Below are positions 44,901-56,907 of a stretch of DNA of 64,000 nt, one piece after another; position 1 is the first letter of the stretch; the number at the start of each line of letters is the position of its first letter. Source of the stretch: Telmatactis stephensoni. Lineage: Eukaryota; Cnidaria; Anthozoa; Actiniaria; Isophelliidae. The DNA is taken from contig JALIZF010001640.1 of the NCBI GenBank assembly GCA_029948255.1, positions 62,001 to 126,000 on the forward strand, in the 5' to 3' direction. Under the pieces are notes generated by a model. The model had not been told where the DNA came from. It searched no databases and saw only the letters and a program-made list of their open reading frames with translations. The translations under genes and the position numbers were made by a program.

Positions 44901-47792
44901 CTGTGTGTCAAAGCAGAGCCCACCTCATCCATGATGTACCAAAGAGGTTGTTGGGGTCCACCTTTGACTAATACAGCTTGATATGTTTGGTTGTATAACC
45001 ACATTGACTCCAAAATACTGTGAATTTTTTCATTTTTCTGGAATTCTTTTTCTACTGCTTCATCATGTATCTGCTGTGCAGTGAGATGAGTTTCTCCTTT
45101 AATGAGGACCTACAATATACAAATAATAAATCTATCCTGAATCAGTAAATTACAAATTCATGAGTATTAAATGTGCCAAAGTGATTTTGACTGTGATAGT
45201 GCAAATCTTTTGGATCAGGAGAACATAACCAAGATGTGATGGCATGTGAGCCATAATAAAAAATTTGACGTCCTGCCCTGCATTTTAACTACTTTTAGAA
45301 TTTGATTTGAATGCTGCCAGTGCACAATGAAAATCAACACCTTGCTAATATTTAAACATTTTCAGTGCATGTAAGTGGTGGTCTAAAAATAGCCCAAATG
45401 TGGGGAAGACGTCACAATGATTGTGTACTCAGTCCCTGGTGTGTATGCTCCTTGATCAAACCAAATTGGTGCATTACTGCTTTGCAAGTGCTCTTGACTG
45501 TTTTTTTTTTATCACATTAAACAAACAAACTGTTTTTTAAATAATTTAAAACATTTTTTACATTTGTAGTGTGTCTCTGACCTCTGACATAAATGTTGTG
45601 GTTTGTTGCATTGTTTTATATTTGATCATAATTGTGAACAAAGCTGGTTGAGAAACTTCAAAATAATTTTTCACAGCAGAAATGTTTTCACAGGTATCAC
45701 AGTCATGACATGATGCAGTCTGTTTTACACTCAAAAATTGCTCTGTGCCATCAATCATGTACTTACTGGCCAAAGTCCTTCACTTGGATTAGTTTTCTGT
45801 AAAGTCATTTGGATGACTCCAGGACCATCAAATGTCCAAAAGCACTCATCAGGTTGAATTCTACTGTAAAATTCTCCATCAATGATTGTCTGGTTATCTT
45901 TTACACCCAGTGTCCAATGCCGAGGACTGACTTTACTTACAACAGAAGACTTTGAAGTGTCTGAAGGAACTGACACAATAACAGTAATGGAACCATCTCC
46001 TTCATCTGTTTCATGCCAGCTGTACTTAGAAGTTGTTGCCTCTCCATAACGGACTTCATTTTTGGTCTCTTCACTGTCCTTTAGGTATTTCTTGTACATC
46101 TTTTTCATGAATTCTTCAGAGAGAGACTTTTTGCTTTCTTCATCAACATTTGCTGTGAAGCCATCCTTAAACTCTTCATAGCTAAGAACTTTATTGTCTT
46201 GGTCATCACCAAAGTTAATGTTTGGTGGCTTTTCTTGATTACCACCTTCAGCTTGGATCACTGCTTGTATCAGATCACTCTTGGACTTATTCACGCATCC
46301 TTCTGCTTTTTCCAAATCAACACCAGAGAGTTCTTCGACAACTTTCTCTTGGTCAAGTGTTTCTGAAGAATCTAATAATGATTTACCATTCAAATTAGCC
46401 ATAATAGTACTATAGTTACACAAAAGTTACATCGCCACCATCTCAAAAAACAGATAAATTCCATAATGTCATGTAAATTCTTGGATGATATTTAATTTTT
46501 ATCTATTGTCAAGGAGGGGGCATTGCAGTATCTAATAATGCAAAACTGTAAAGGACATTGAGCACTACAACACAGGAACAAAAATCATTGAAATTCCCAA
46601 AACCAGAAAACCATATATGAAGGAGGGTATTTTAATTGGGAATTTCACATTTTAAATGTGATATTATTGTTTTTACTTCAGATACCATATGTGGTTTTCT
46701 TTTTTTTTTTTGGGGGGGGGGGGGAGGGGGGGAGATTTTGACAATTTTGGCAATTATTTTTTTTTTTCCAATTCTCATTGCAGTTAATGATACTCCCAAT
46801 GCCCTTCCAGCTCTTTGTACAGTATCCAATAGAGTACATTTCATATATGACTGTAAAAACACAACCAAGGAATGGCACAGTTACAGCAGAATGTTTTTAT
46901 AGACATCACAAAACTGACATAGTCACTGCATCATGCAAACTGTTTTACATTCCTATGAAAACTGTATCTCATGCATGGGGGATAAGAGACCACCCCTCCC
47001 CTTGCCCTTGCCCCTATGTCAGGCGCCCCTATATGTCATGCATGAGAGAGACCCCTTCCCTACCCTTCACCCCTATATGTAAGGCGCCCCTATATGTCAT
47101 GTATGAGAGATGAAGGACCACCCCTCCCCTCCCCCTCACCCCTATATGTAAGGTGCCCCTATATGTCATGTATGAGAGATGAAGGACCACCCCTCCCCTA
47201 CCCCTCGCCCCTATATGTCAGGCATCCCTATAGGTCAGGCTCTCCTTTATGTCATGTAGCGTTACCAACCCTGCTGCCTGGAACTGAATTACCACAATTA
47301 TAAAGTTCCAAATCCTCCCTGTTTCTGGAAGTGGGGAACTTGACTTTTTCTTTCATGAATATGGGTGTGTATTAAAGTGCATTAAGTATATTTATAAGCT
47401 TTAAATAGCAACTGAGTACAAAGTTACAAATTATACATGTTATCACCTTCCTCGTCGTCCAAACACATCATTTCCTGCATTCTTTTCACAAGTTCTGGAT
47501 TCTTTAGAAGAGTTTTCTTGGCATTACTGCCTCCATCACTAGTCCATGCATGATCTATTAAATAAACATCCTGGTCTTTGGCCAAATGAGACTTGGCATG
47601 CAATGACCACTTTCCACCGCCTGCCTCTTCACCTTTATGGAGTTCAAACATCGACCCAGCATCGCGTATCTCATTTGGAGCTAATTTGCTATAAAGGCTT
47701 TTCCATAGCTGTTCTGGTAAACCGATAGATAGCAGCTGACGATAATGGATTTCGACGAATTTTTCCCATGAAATACACGTGTTGTTCGCCAT
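41908..47792 (-). CDS. TTLL12-like: TTLL12-like pseudo-ligase with an inserted CS (NudC/p23-like) domain
   Basis: In order of transcription the exons are 47792-47437, 46409-45767, 45109-44357, 43056-42858 and 42479-41908; the sum is 2523 bp, 841 codons with stop, all in phase. Exon 1 matches the TTLL12 N-terminus (VYLIDHAWTSDGG). Exon 3 has its central region (WLYNQTYQ, LWYIMDEVGS). Exons 4-5 hold the TTL-like part (SFNLRSQLPAF). Exon 2 encodes about 210 extra residues: an acidic stretch with a degenerate EF-hand-like loop, then a CS domain (YSWHETDEGDGSITVIVSVP; HWTLGVKDNQTIIDGEFYSR; DECFWTFDG) whose end WP|VLIKGE is completed by exon 3. Human TTLL12 has no CS domain there and about 644 residues. 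Catalytic TTL positions look lost (FVLQ for FDIR; GVDAVP for EVNFNP), so ligase activity is unlikely. The exon 1 donor CAT|GTATAA is weak but is the only one that keeps phase. Confidence 0.82.
43257..43660 (-). mobile_element. tRNA-derived SINE
   Basis: On the minus strand the head reads GGTGGCCGAGCGGTGAGAGC (A box), then CGTTCAATCCCCGG (B box, one base from the norm), then the invertebrate SINE core GGGTTCTCCGGTTTTTCCTC. The tail near 43257-43276 is a (TTTA)n run on that strand. It lies in the intron between TTLL12 exons 3 and 4. Confidence 0.8.
45215..45440. repeat. Dispersed repeat related to 39750-40010
   Basis: It shares AGGAGAACATAACCA, CCTGCCCTGCATTTT and GAATGCTGCCAGTGCA-like blocks with the intergenic copy. 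It lies in the TTLL12 intron between exons 2 and 3. Origin unknown. Confidence 0.45.
46700..46736. repeat. Poly-T / poly-G tract
   Basis: A T run followed by a G run of about 30 bases with a few interruptions, in the first TTLL12 intron. A remnant of MITE family A (ATGTTTTTATAGACATCAC) follows near 46885. Confidence 0.8.
46975..47250. repeat. Minisatellite, about 66-bp period
   Basis: About four imperfect units contain CATGTATGAGAGATGAAGGA, CCACCCCTCCCCT and CCCCTATATGTAAGGCGCCC. They lie in the first TTLL12 intron. ORFs across them only reflect the periodicity. Confidence 0.85.
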
Positions 47793-48059
47793 ATTGTGAT
47801 AGTTTAGGAGCAACACGTGGGGGCTTAGGAACTAGTGTTCAATAACACAGGAACCCCACACACAAATAACAAAATGAGACCTTCGAACTCAAAACGTGTA
47901 CAAGTATAATAATGGAATCTGATGGAAGCAAAATTTGTATCAAAATTTGAGAATGAATAATTTTTTCTTACACTTTTTATGGGATGTATTTAATGTAGAC
48001 CTAATGAGTAGATGGAGTTCCTGTGGTACAGATTTATCGCTGGCTCAGGTAATATCAAG
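47793..48059. promoter_or_regulatory. Putative bidirectional promoter between TTLL12-like and EAPP
   Basis: Only 267 bp separate the two start codons, which diverge. The EAPP start is in a CAAGATGGCGG context, a YY1-like initiator seen at many animal promoters. A CACGTG E-box lies near the TTLL12 start. No TATA box is obvious. A shared promoter is inferred from spacing and motifs. Confidence 0.6.
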
Positions 48060-51000
48060 ATGGCGGACGATGGCTACAACATCGAAGATGATAGTGACTC
48101 AGATGATGGAATGGGATGGGAAAGGTAATGTATTGTGGAATATGGTTGGAGGAGATAATTGAAATATGAAGAATATGTAATGTATTCTTAAAAACGTGTT
48201 TGAGGAAAGGGAGTTTGGCAAGTTAAAAAGCGTGTGTTGCAAAATTTATGACGTCCAGATGGCGTTCTACAGACAATTGCTTATACCCGACGTAGTCAAT
48301 CGAACAAATCCGAACAAAAAATCAATCGAACTCAATCGAACACCAATCGTTCGATTGGTTGCCGATTGGTTCGGCACTCGAACACAATCGAACGAGAACT
48401 TTGCTGTGAGTACGATTTCCGAACAAAATCACACTTCAACCAATCGAACTGATTGGATTGTTCGATTTTGTTCGGTCAATATATTCGGTCGATAGATAAT
48501 GTAAATAAGGCACCAAAGAGCGTAAGTCAACAATGCTTTCATCATTTTATTAGCCTCTATTGACCGATTCGAAATATGGCGGCAAATTTGAATAACTATT
48601 GTTCTGGACTATAGCCTCGTGTTCACGTGGAAACACAAAAGCGTTTTCGCATGAATGAGAGGCTAGTCAGTATATAACAATAGTTATTCATTTGCCGCCA
48701 TATTTCGAATCGGTGAATGAACTCGATTCATTTATCTGTATTGTTTGTCTTCATGATTAGTTACTCTTTCTGTCACCTTACGTCAGAGGGTAATTCCTAA
48801 AATCACGGTTCGATTTGGTTCCATTGCCTTATAGTTCGATTTCCAAACGTTCAATTTTGTTTGATTGCTAAAGCTTTTTATAGTTCAATTTCCAAACGCT
48901 TGATTTTGTTCGATTGCTAAAGCTTTGCTGTGAGTACGATTGTGTCCGATTGCCGAACCAATTGAAAATCAATCGAATGATTGATGTTCGATTGAGTTCG
49001 ATTGCCGAATGTTCGATTGACTACGTCGGGCTTATATTCTAACAAAACAGTGAAAAAAAACAAGCTTTTTTTCTGTTTCGTTAGAATGTTATTGATAATA
49101 TCATCCCTTGGAAAGTTTTAGCTCTTTTACAAGGGATTGAATGAAAAAAAATAGTACTATTTAACACTCATTTTACAAGTCATATTATGCACCTATCAAT
49201 GTTAAGTCCCAGGGTGGCATTAAGGTGCGCGATTGCAGAAACTTTATGCAAATGTATGCAAATTAAGCACACCATTCGTCGTTCTATAAAGAAATATTTA
49301 CTGTACTTACTTTTTCCACAATCACGCACCCCACTCCAGGGGGGGGGGGGGGGGGTTGGCAGACTCAGGGGAAATTGACATTTTTGGAGAAGCAATGGCC
49401 CATTTTCCTACCCCCAGACCTGTAAAGAATGTCCCCTCCCTTGGGGTGATCCTTTTCTGTAAACAATCAGTAAATGCACACACTATTCTTGGTTTTCACC
49501 TACGTCATCGAAAAATTTCCAGAGCCCTGAGTGAAATAAAAGTAATATCACTCTAAAGAGCAAGTAAAACTATGTAACTTTACAAATTTTCAAATTAAAA
49601 TGAGCTTTTGTTGCGAAGATATTAACCTTTGAAGTGCTCAATTTTTAGTAAGAAATGTATGGCACTTCGCAGTTGGAGTCACTCCACAGGTCATCAAAAT
49701 AACAGCGGATCTCACGTCTTGGAGTAAAATCAGAGCACATCCTCTTAAAGAGGAGGAAAAACTTTTAATATAACTCCAGGAAATTTTGAGTCCAAAAGAT
49801 GTTGTGATGCAAAGATATCAACGGTTTTACAAACTCAGTTATTACAAAGAAATGTATGGGGCCGCCATATTGGTGTACAACTTTAGTACACAAACATGGC
49901 GGACAATAAATACAATTGCCAAAATCATTTAAAATATCAACTTAATCATTATTTTGATACAGATACCCAATAAACAATGGTTTTATTCATAGAGCAAGCC
50001 AAATGTGTGTTTACTTCAAACAAATTCATCGTTTTACGTCTTGAGGAAAACGCGTGACAGTGTTGCGTGACAAAGTTTTTACCTTTGATAACTCGAAAAC
50101 CAAACGAGGAAAATTTCTCAAATATTCAAGAAAAACTTCTCTTAGGGTATATAAGCAACATACTTCAGACTAAATTAAATGTGATCAATATGAAGCATGA
50201 ATTTTTCCGATGACGTCACATGAAAACCAAGAATTTTTATATTGGTTAAACAAGCCAAGGAACGACATAAATGCACTTTCTTGTCTATCACTCATGGTCA
50301 ACCAATTTTCACAGGAAAATCCTGATATTTTTCAAGATGGCCGTAAACTCATTTCCAGGCTTTCTCCTTCAAGCAAGATGGCAGCCGTTTGCCGTGTTGA
50401 ATTCCTTCCCCTGGGAGGTAGCATGTACTTGTCAAATGCCTGACCCAAGGAGCAAGATCTTGAGTCAAATCTCGCTCCAGAAAAATTACCCCTGGAAACA
50501 TTTCCTGTTAGAACTTGTTGGGGAAGTCGGAATTCATCTCTTTTCTGATTGGTCAATCCTAGCAGATTGACCATTCAGATTGGTTGGATACTTTTAAAGC
50601 TGCCCTTTTGAATTTCAACTTCTGGAACAAGGGGTACTTTTTTCTGGAGCAATAAATGAATGTCAGAATATTACTTCTGGGATCCCAAGGATGCCCCCCT
50701 CCCATCTTGGGGGAAAACACTGATAGGTGCATTATTTTACAAACAAAGTGAGGCCTTCCTGTAAGGAAATGGGCTCATGCGAGATTTTATCAAGGAATTT
50801 TTCTACAAATTTGTATGTAGGTTGTTTTTGAGTTGGGAACATCAAAACAGTTTTGGTGCTATGATAGCTTGAAAATACTGTAGCAAAATCCTACCATTTT
50901 GAATGAAAGCAACATATCTCAAAGTTTGACGTCTAGCTCACTGTACTGGAAGTGTTTGTAATATACAAAACAAAGGCTTTTAGATATGACCAAGTTAATG

Positions 51001-53630
51001 AAATATCATGAAAAATAATTCACTTCCTTCACATATTGTAGGTAAAGCTAAGTATTCATAGTTGAAAAATTAAAATCAGTCATACCTACAAGTGAATCAG
51101 ACATTGATTTGGATGATTTTAGTCTTGAATAAAATATGCTGAAAAAGAAAACAATCAGGATAAGTTGCAGTGCTAGATTTCCTGTTATAAACCTTTGAAT
51201 ATGGCTATGTGGCATCCGCCATATTGAAATAAATATTATTTAGAATACAGGAAGACACAAACATGCACACACCCAAACATACACAAAAGGTATGTGTACA
51301 AATGCATGAGCACATTTATTTAGTACCATAATTGTCTACTTTTTAGCATACTTAGCTAGTTGTTATCAATGGACATCATATCCTGCCTTGTGGAGAATTG
51401 TCTACCAGCTGAATGACAAGTTTTTAAAGCAATTCTCTCTGGTTAAAATAAGGGTCATGGGGTGCAGTTTTACCCCTCAGTCAAATGCACATTTTTGTAT
51501 CCTCCATTAAGTGTTTTAATATGTTTTTTTCTTTTAATATGATATCAAATTTGTAAATATGGTACTAAATAAACACAATTGATTGATTGATTGATTGATA
51601 GCAATTAGGAAATTTTAATTTCCCCTCATTAAAGTCTTCAGACTTTCCCCTGTACCACACTTTCTCTCCCTAACAATAAATTTTATTGTGAAGGTATTTT
51701 GAAATTGTATATCTGATTAAAATTGTAGCCCAGTAGAGGATGAAGAATTAATCCTTACAGAGTTCTTTAAAAATGAATCCCAAACCAGTAAATGTGATGG
51801 TGGTGATGCTGATGACGAGGAAGAGGAAGAAGAGATTGATTTTGAACTAGAAATGCAGAGAGAACTTGATGCAGCCATCAAACTTCAATCAGAACAAAAT
51901 CATGCTACTGGAGGTACTTGTTTGTTTGCTTATGGTCCTTTCTTCCAAACTTTCATTTGTTCCAATCCTCCCTCCCTCCCTTCCTCCCTCCCTTCTTTCC
52001 TTCTTCCATTCTTCCATGTATAGAATGAAGTCATACATCCTGATAGATTATCTGCTGCTGCTGCTGCTCTGTTTGTCTAAATTTGAATGTTTTTTTCCTT
52101 GTGTGTTTACAAAACTAGGTTGTTCTTTAAGCACTTCTAAAGGAAATAACTCAGAATTAAGTGAAGCTAAAGATGAATCCACAAAGAAGGAAGATGTTTA
52201 TCATGAAGACTACTTCAGCTCAGGTTCAGAGGATGGTGATCAAGTAGGTGGAGTTCCTTCAAAGTCAAAAGAACGACGCAAGGTTTTGACTAACGAGGAA
52301 TTATTCTATGATCCTGACATGGATGATGATGATGAAAAATGGGTTACAAATCAAAGACAAATGAATTCCATCTTAGGTATGGTACTCAAGGAATCCTAAT
52401 CTTACACATTATTAGTATTGATAGCAGCTTCCATATGACTGAGGCGAAAAATACAACATTTGAAGTTCTACATTCTGATTGTACTGTGTCAGTAGACTTG
52501 GATTTCCTCTAAAAAAGTATGCATGCATGTGTGTATTACCCAATAATTGTTTGTATTTTTTAATTCAGAAAAAACAAAACATAACAAGACTCAATCAAGT
52601 AGAAAGTCAAAATCTGGTGTCAGTAAAGTTCCAAGCAGTGATGCTATTCTGTCATGTCCAGCTTGCTTGACTATGCTATGTATTGACTGCCAAAGGTAGA
52701 CTGTAACTTTTCAATTAGAGAAGTTTTATGAGTGGAAAATGGAAAATGGCATGCCTGTGGCAGCTCTGTAATGTTACTTTATAAAAACATTTGAAATTCC
52801 AGATGTAAGGCCCGGTTCACACGACGACATAAGCATAAGCATAAGGTTTTTTTTTACTGGTTCACACGCGCAACATAACGTCATAAGCATAAACATAAGA
52901 AAATGGAAAAGTTTTGTTTTCTTATGCTTATGCTTATACTTATGACTATGCTTATGCCGTCGTGTGAACCGGGCTTAACTGTGCTGTGACGTTAACATGA
53001 CATTTCCCCCAGGTTTCTCATTTAATATTAATTAAAAAATAACCTCTTTTAATATAATGTATGCTCTGATTGGTTGAACCATGGAAAAAATGTGTTGATA
53101 ATGAGAGCACATAATACGTTTTTTTACCTCCAGTTCATGATTTCAAAACTTTTCTTGTGTTCTCCCAACATCTTGCATGTTGATAAGAGAGCACATAAAA
53201 TGGAAAAGAGTGTGATAATGCTTAATTTTTGTTTAACAGATTAAATATACCTAGATATTTCCAAAAGAAAATATAACTGACTCCCCCAAGCAATTTTGGT
53301 TATGCAGGGCCCTGAATCTAATGGCTTTCTTAATCACTTTTTAGACATGAAACATACAAGAACCAATACAGAGCAATGTTTGTTATGAACTGTAAAGTTG
53401 TAAAAGATGAAATACTGAGGTACAAAGAGCAACGACACAAACATATTGGGAAAAGGAAAAGGAAACAGAAAGGAAAGCTTGTAGCTGAAGCCATGCAAAC
53501 CTCAGAGAGCTCCTCACAAAATGGTGAAATATATCATCCAGTACAGTGCAATGAATGTGGGACAGAAGTCGCAGTGTTTGACTGTGATGAAGTGTATCAC
53601 TTCTTTGATGTTCTCTCTAGTTATGCATAG
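48060..53630 (+). CDS. EAPP: E2F-associated phosphoprotein (EAPP) orthologue
   Basis: Exons are 48060-48124, 51729-51913, 52119-52376, 52569-52695 and 53345-53630; the sum is 921 bp, 306 residues, all phases matching and all GT-AG. The N-terminus is acidic (MADDGYNIEDDSDSDDGMGW), followed by an acidic stretch DADDEEEEEEIDFELEMQRE. The conserved core spans exons 3-5: YDPDMDDDDEKWVTNQR, the zinc-binding pair CPACLTMLCIDCQRHETY, then YRAMFVMNC and EIYHPVQCNECGTEVAVFD followed by a CDEVYHFF ending. Human EAPP has 285 residues and the same C-terminal Cys pattern. EAPP is a nuclear protein that binds E2F factors and modulates E2F-driven transcription; it has also been linked to p21 control. Start choice: the first ATG after the YY1-like context. 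Intron 1 (3.6 kb) is packed with repeats. Confidence 0.93.
48286..49030. mobile_element. MITE with CCCGACGTAGTCAATCGAAC ends (EAPP intron 1)
   Basis: The 20-bp ends are perfectly inverted. The subterminal DNA is crowded with CAATCGAAC / GTTCGATTG motifs in both orientations, as expected for transposase-binding arrays. No ORF. It contains a second hairpin element. Confidence 0.85.
48561..48716. mobile_element. Hairpin element nested in the EAPP-intron MITE
   Basis: ACCGATTCGAAATATGGCGG and AATAACTATTGTT on the left are inverted on the right (AACAATAGTTATTC...CCGCCATATTTCGAATCGGT). Confidence 0.85.
49031..51728. other. EAPP intron 1, distal part
   Basis: No coding frame. It holds a G run (49339-49356) and an AT-rich, repeat-like stretch. 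Near 51520-51600 a TACTAAATAAACACAATTGA end runs into (ATTG)n, which resembles the 3' tail of a CR1-type LINE. Confidence 0.5.
51960..52018. repeat. Polypyrimidine simple repeat (EAPP intron 2)
   Basis: CCTCCCTCCCTTCC-type units. This creates an artefactual ORF joined to exon 3. Confidence 0.85.
52807..52977. mobile_element. MITE with AAGGCCCGGTTCACACGACG ends (EAPP intron 4)
   Basis: The ends are inverted over about 24 bp. The interior has CATAAGCATAAGCATAAG on the left and CTTATGCTTATGCTTAT on the right, so almost the whole element folds back. Confidence 0.85.
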
Positions 53631-54477
53631 TGTTGCATTGACTCGCAGTTAGATTTTCAGTTAGATTTATTTATTGTAAAAAATGCCACTGAACAGAAAT
53701 ATTATGTGCAATGCTGATGACTACAGTGTTAAAGCCACTAAGAAACTTTTTTGAAAACTAAAAACTATTAGAAATGTGTTTTTGTCATCAAAACTTCTTG
53801 ATTGAAAATCCTGTAGGTGCAGAGCTTTTTAAAAGTGAAGGAAATTAGGTCCAATGGCTGTGTACTTACATCTGGAGCCTGGGTATGAGTGTGACATTAC
53901 CCTTGGCCAAGTCTGGTTGTGGAATCCTAATATTTGCTCTCCTAGAAATTCAACCTTACATCTGAAGATAGCTTTTTTGCTTGTTCAAAAATGTCTAAAC
54001 TATTGTCTATGTTTTCACTTGTAGTTCACTCTTAGTTATAATTGGCTCATCGATAGGCCATATGCACTAACAGGTCACGTGACCCTATCTCCCCTAAATC
54101 AAGCAGCACCGTCAAAATGAATGTCATAAATAGAAAGAGCACCTCGATATTAGTAAAAGTGCAAATTTTCAGCTCCTAAGATGTAATACAGGAGAAATGA
54201 CAGTAAATTTAAGATTGGATATTTTCTTAAGATTCTTTCGGAAAAGCGCGTTGGATGGCAAGCTCGTGCCATCCAACGCGCTTTTCCGAACGAATCTTAA
54301 GAAAATATCCAATCCGGGCGTTTAGGCCACAGGAAGCCCAAATATAAAATGTCTTCTGAACAGCTCACTTTTCTCAATATCAATTAATGTAATTTCTCTC
54401 GTCTCTTTCAGTAGCCAAATTTGATATCTTTACAACAATTTGAGATGACAAATCAACTTAGATGTGCTACTTTCTTT
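53631..54477. other. EAPP 3' flank
   Basis: Probable 3' UTR and intergenic DNA. I see no second gene. It contains one cruciform-forming palindrome (54214-54313) and a GGTCACGTGACC box near 54073. Confidence 0.5.
54214..54313. repeat. 100-bp near-perfect palindrome
   Basis: The arms (ATTGGATATTTTCTTAAGAT... GCGCGTTGGATGGCA) are 47 bp, with a 6-bp loop and about one mismatch. Confidence 0.9.
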
Positions 54478-55639
54478 TTAAGGTGGCTGGACCCAATTTC
54501 GCCAGTGCGCGAGTAGTCGAATTGAAGCGGCTATTAATCGCGTTACAGAATTAAGTTGACCAAACTTTTTACGCATACCTACTACAAATAGACCGAATTT
54601 TATAATGATACTAGTTTGGTTGAAATCGGAGCATTTTTAACATCGAAATTGTTATACACTAGATTTGAAATTTTGCCAATTTTCTCAAAATCCAGACCTC
54701 GACGAGCAAAACGATTTATGAGACTTTGTAAATCAAATGTTTGTCTATAATGTGAGAGCGTTTCAAGAAATTCTATTAAGCCGATTTTGAGTAAAAACGG
54801 AGCAATTATTTAACTTTGAAGAAATTTAAAACCGCGGGTGCTCTACTAAATTAATTTTATAACAATGATTTTTCAAAGAAAAGTTGCAATATTTTTGGTT
54901 CTAAATAATACCAAGGCATGGTTCTTTATTTTGTGAAAATGTCATCATATTTGCCATTTTTGATCGCCGTTGAGACGACTGTAAGTAAAGCACTAAATTG
55001 CCGCGTTTATCTCGGAATTTCGACATCCACGTCAATAATACCGTTTCTTGAAAACTGGTAGATCAATTTTTTTTTATTTCTCGATCTTGAATATTCAATC
55101 CTTTACCAGTAAGGTGTGTAAATTATAAAGGCATTGAAGTTTTTTAAGACCATTAAATAATTTTTTGAACATTGCCATATCATTGCATCTCTATTCTCCG
55201 AGTTGTTGCCGGTGTTTGATTCAGGCTTTATGATATGCATGCCTGCATGCGTGTCGCTTTGGCGCCCGTGCAAAAAATGCAAATACATGGAACTATTAAG
55301 TCTTCCAAGTTACCTGGACTGGTGAACTACTTTCCTTCGCCTTTTTAGTCTTTAATGTGTTTTCCAGCATTATTATATGATTGAGTCGGGTTTCTTTGTT
55401 ATTCATAGCACTTTATATTGCTTATTTCACGATCATTATGAATTCAAGGGGTTTATATGGATCTTTCCCGGGATGTATCTGTATACATCCCTTGAATTTA
55501 TAATTCCCGGGGTTTATACAGATACATCCCTTGAATTTATAATTTCGTCCCATACTTTCTTAGACCATCTATGTGTTGATCGAGACAAATTTTCTTAGAA
55601 AGATACCAAGTAGCGATTACTGGTGAAAAAAAAGTCTTT

Positions 55640-55712
55640 GATTAACGACTGGGATTCGAACCCGAGACCTTCTGCACTCCTTTACCCTCCTTTAGCCACT
55701 ATACTACATGAG
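55640..55712 (-). repeat. tRNA-like unit 1 in foldback loop
   Basis: On the minus strand it has GTTAGCTCATGTAGTATAGTGG (A-box-like, shown with a small insertion) and GGTTCGAATCCCAG (B box). The T-arm pairs imperfectly and the acceptor stem is not convincing, so this is a tRNA-derived promoter unit, not a functional tRNA gene. Confidence 0.5.
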
Positions 55713-56097
55713 CTAACTGATGAAATTTCTTCAACAAAAAAAAGGTTTTTTGTATTATCATGAAGTTCGTTAGTATTGCCCTGAATAGAATTGAAAAGCA
55801 ATTCTTTAGGGTTTCCTTCTGTAAATTCAGTAACAATGATCTAATCAGTGATTGTGTTTTTGAATGGTTTTGTGTGAAACCCTCCTCAATCACATAATAA
55901 GGCAGATAAATACCTCGAAGCTCGGCTTTTATCCATATACATCCCTCGGGCCTACGGCCCTCGGGATGTATATGGCTAAAAGCCTCGCTTCTCGGTATTT
56001 ATCCCTTCCTTATTATATGATTGAGTCGGGTTTCTTTGTTATTCATAGCACTTTATATTGCTTATTTCACGATCATTATGAATTCAAGGGGTTTATA

Positions 56098-56212
56098 TAG
56101 TCCAGTCCCACACTCTCTTTCTTGCCGCTCCAGGAGTCGCGGAGAAAGAGAGTCTCTCTTTCTCCGCGAGTATTGGAGCGGCAAGAAAGAGAGTCTGGGA
56201 CTGGACTAGGGG
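56098..56212. mobile_element. Double-hairpin insertion in the foldback loop
   Basis: TAGTCCAGTCCCACACTCTC and its inverse flank an inner GCGGAGAAAGAGAG / CTCTCTTTCTCCGC hairpin. The equivalent unit at 57480 lacks it, so it is an insertion (GGGGTTTATAT is repeated at both sides). Confidence 0.75.
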
Positions 56213-56409
56213 TTTATATGGATCTTTCCCGGGATGTATCTGTATACATCCTTGAATTTATAATTCCCGGGGTTTATACAGATACATCCCTTGAATTTAT
56301 AATTTCGTCCCATACTTTCTTAGACCATCTATGTGTTGATCGAGACTTACAAATTTTCTTAGAAAGATACTAAGTAGCGATTACTGGTGAAAAAAAAGTC
56401 TTTGATTAA

Positions 56410-56482
56410 CGACTGGGATTCGAACCAGAGACCTTCTGCACTCCTTTACCGTCCTTTAGCCACTATACTACTGAGCTAACTG
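56410..56482 (-). repeat. tRNA-like unit 2 in foldback loop
   Basis: Same unit as 1, with GTTAGCTCAGTAGTATAGTG and a B box changed to GGTTCGAATCCCAGTC after CTCT. Confidence 0.5.
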
Positions 56483-56834
56483 ATGAAATGTCTTCAACAA
56501 AAAAACGTTTTGTGTATTATCATGAAGTTCGTTAGTATTGCCCTGAATAGAATTGAAAAGCAATTCTTTAGGGTTTCCTTTTGGGAATTCAGTAACAATG
56601 ATCTAATCAGTGATTGTGTTTTTGAATGGTTTTTGTGTGAAACCCTCCTCAATCACATAATAAGGCAGATAAATACCTCGAAGCTCGGCTTTTATCCATA
56701 TACATCCCTCGGGCCTACGGCCCTCGGGATGTATATGGCTAAAAGCCTCGCTTCTCGGTATTTATCCCTTCCTTACAAATTTTCTTAGAAAGATACTAAG
56801 TAGCGATTACTGGTGAAAAAAAAGTCTTTGATTA

Positions 56835-56907
56835 ATGACTGGGATTCGAACCCGAGACCTTCTGCACTCCTTTACCGTCCTTTAGCCACTATACTACTGA
56901 GCTAACT
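56835..56907 (-). repeat. tRNA-like unit 3 in foldback loop
   Basis: Same unit with an intact B box (GGGTTCGAATCCCAGTC on the minus strand). It is nearly identical to the oppositely oriented unit 4. Confidence 0.5.

Noticed and set aside
46778..47303. ORFs over the 47-kb minisatellite
   Set aside because: They only reflect translation of a 66-bp tandem unit.
46410..47436. CS-domain exon as an independent gene starting at its own ATG
   Set aside because: Possible, but the acceptor in front of it, exact phase on both sides and the total of 841 codons favour inclusion in the TTLL12-like transcript.
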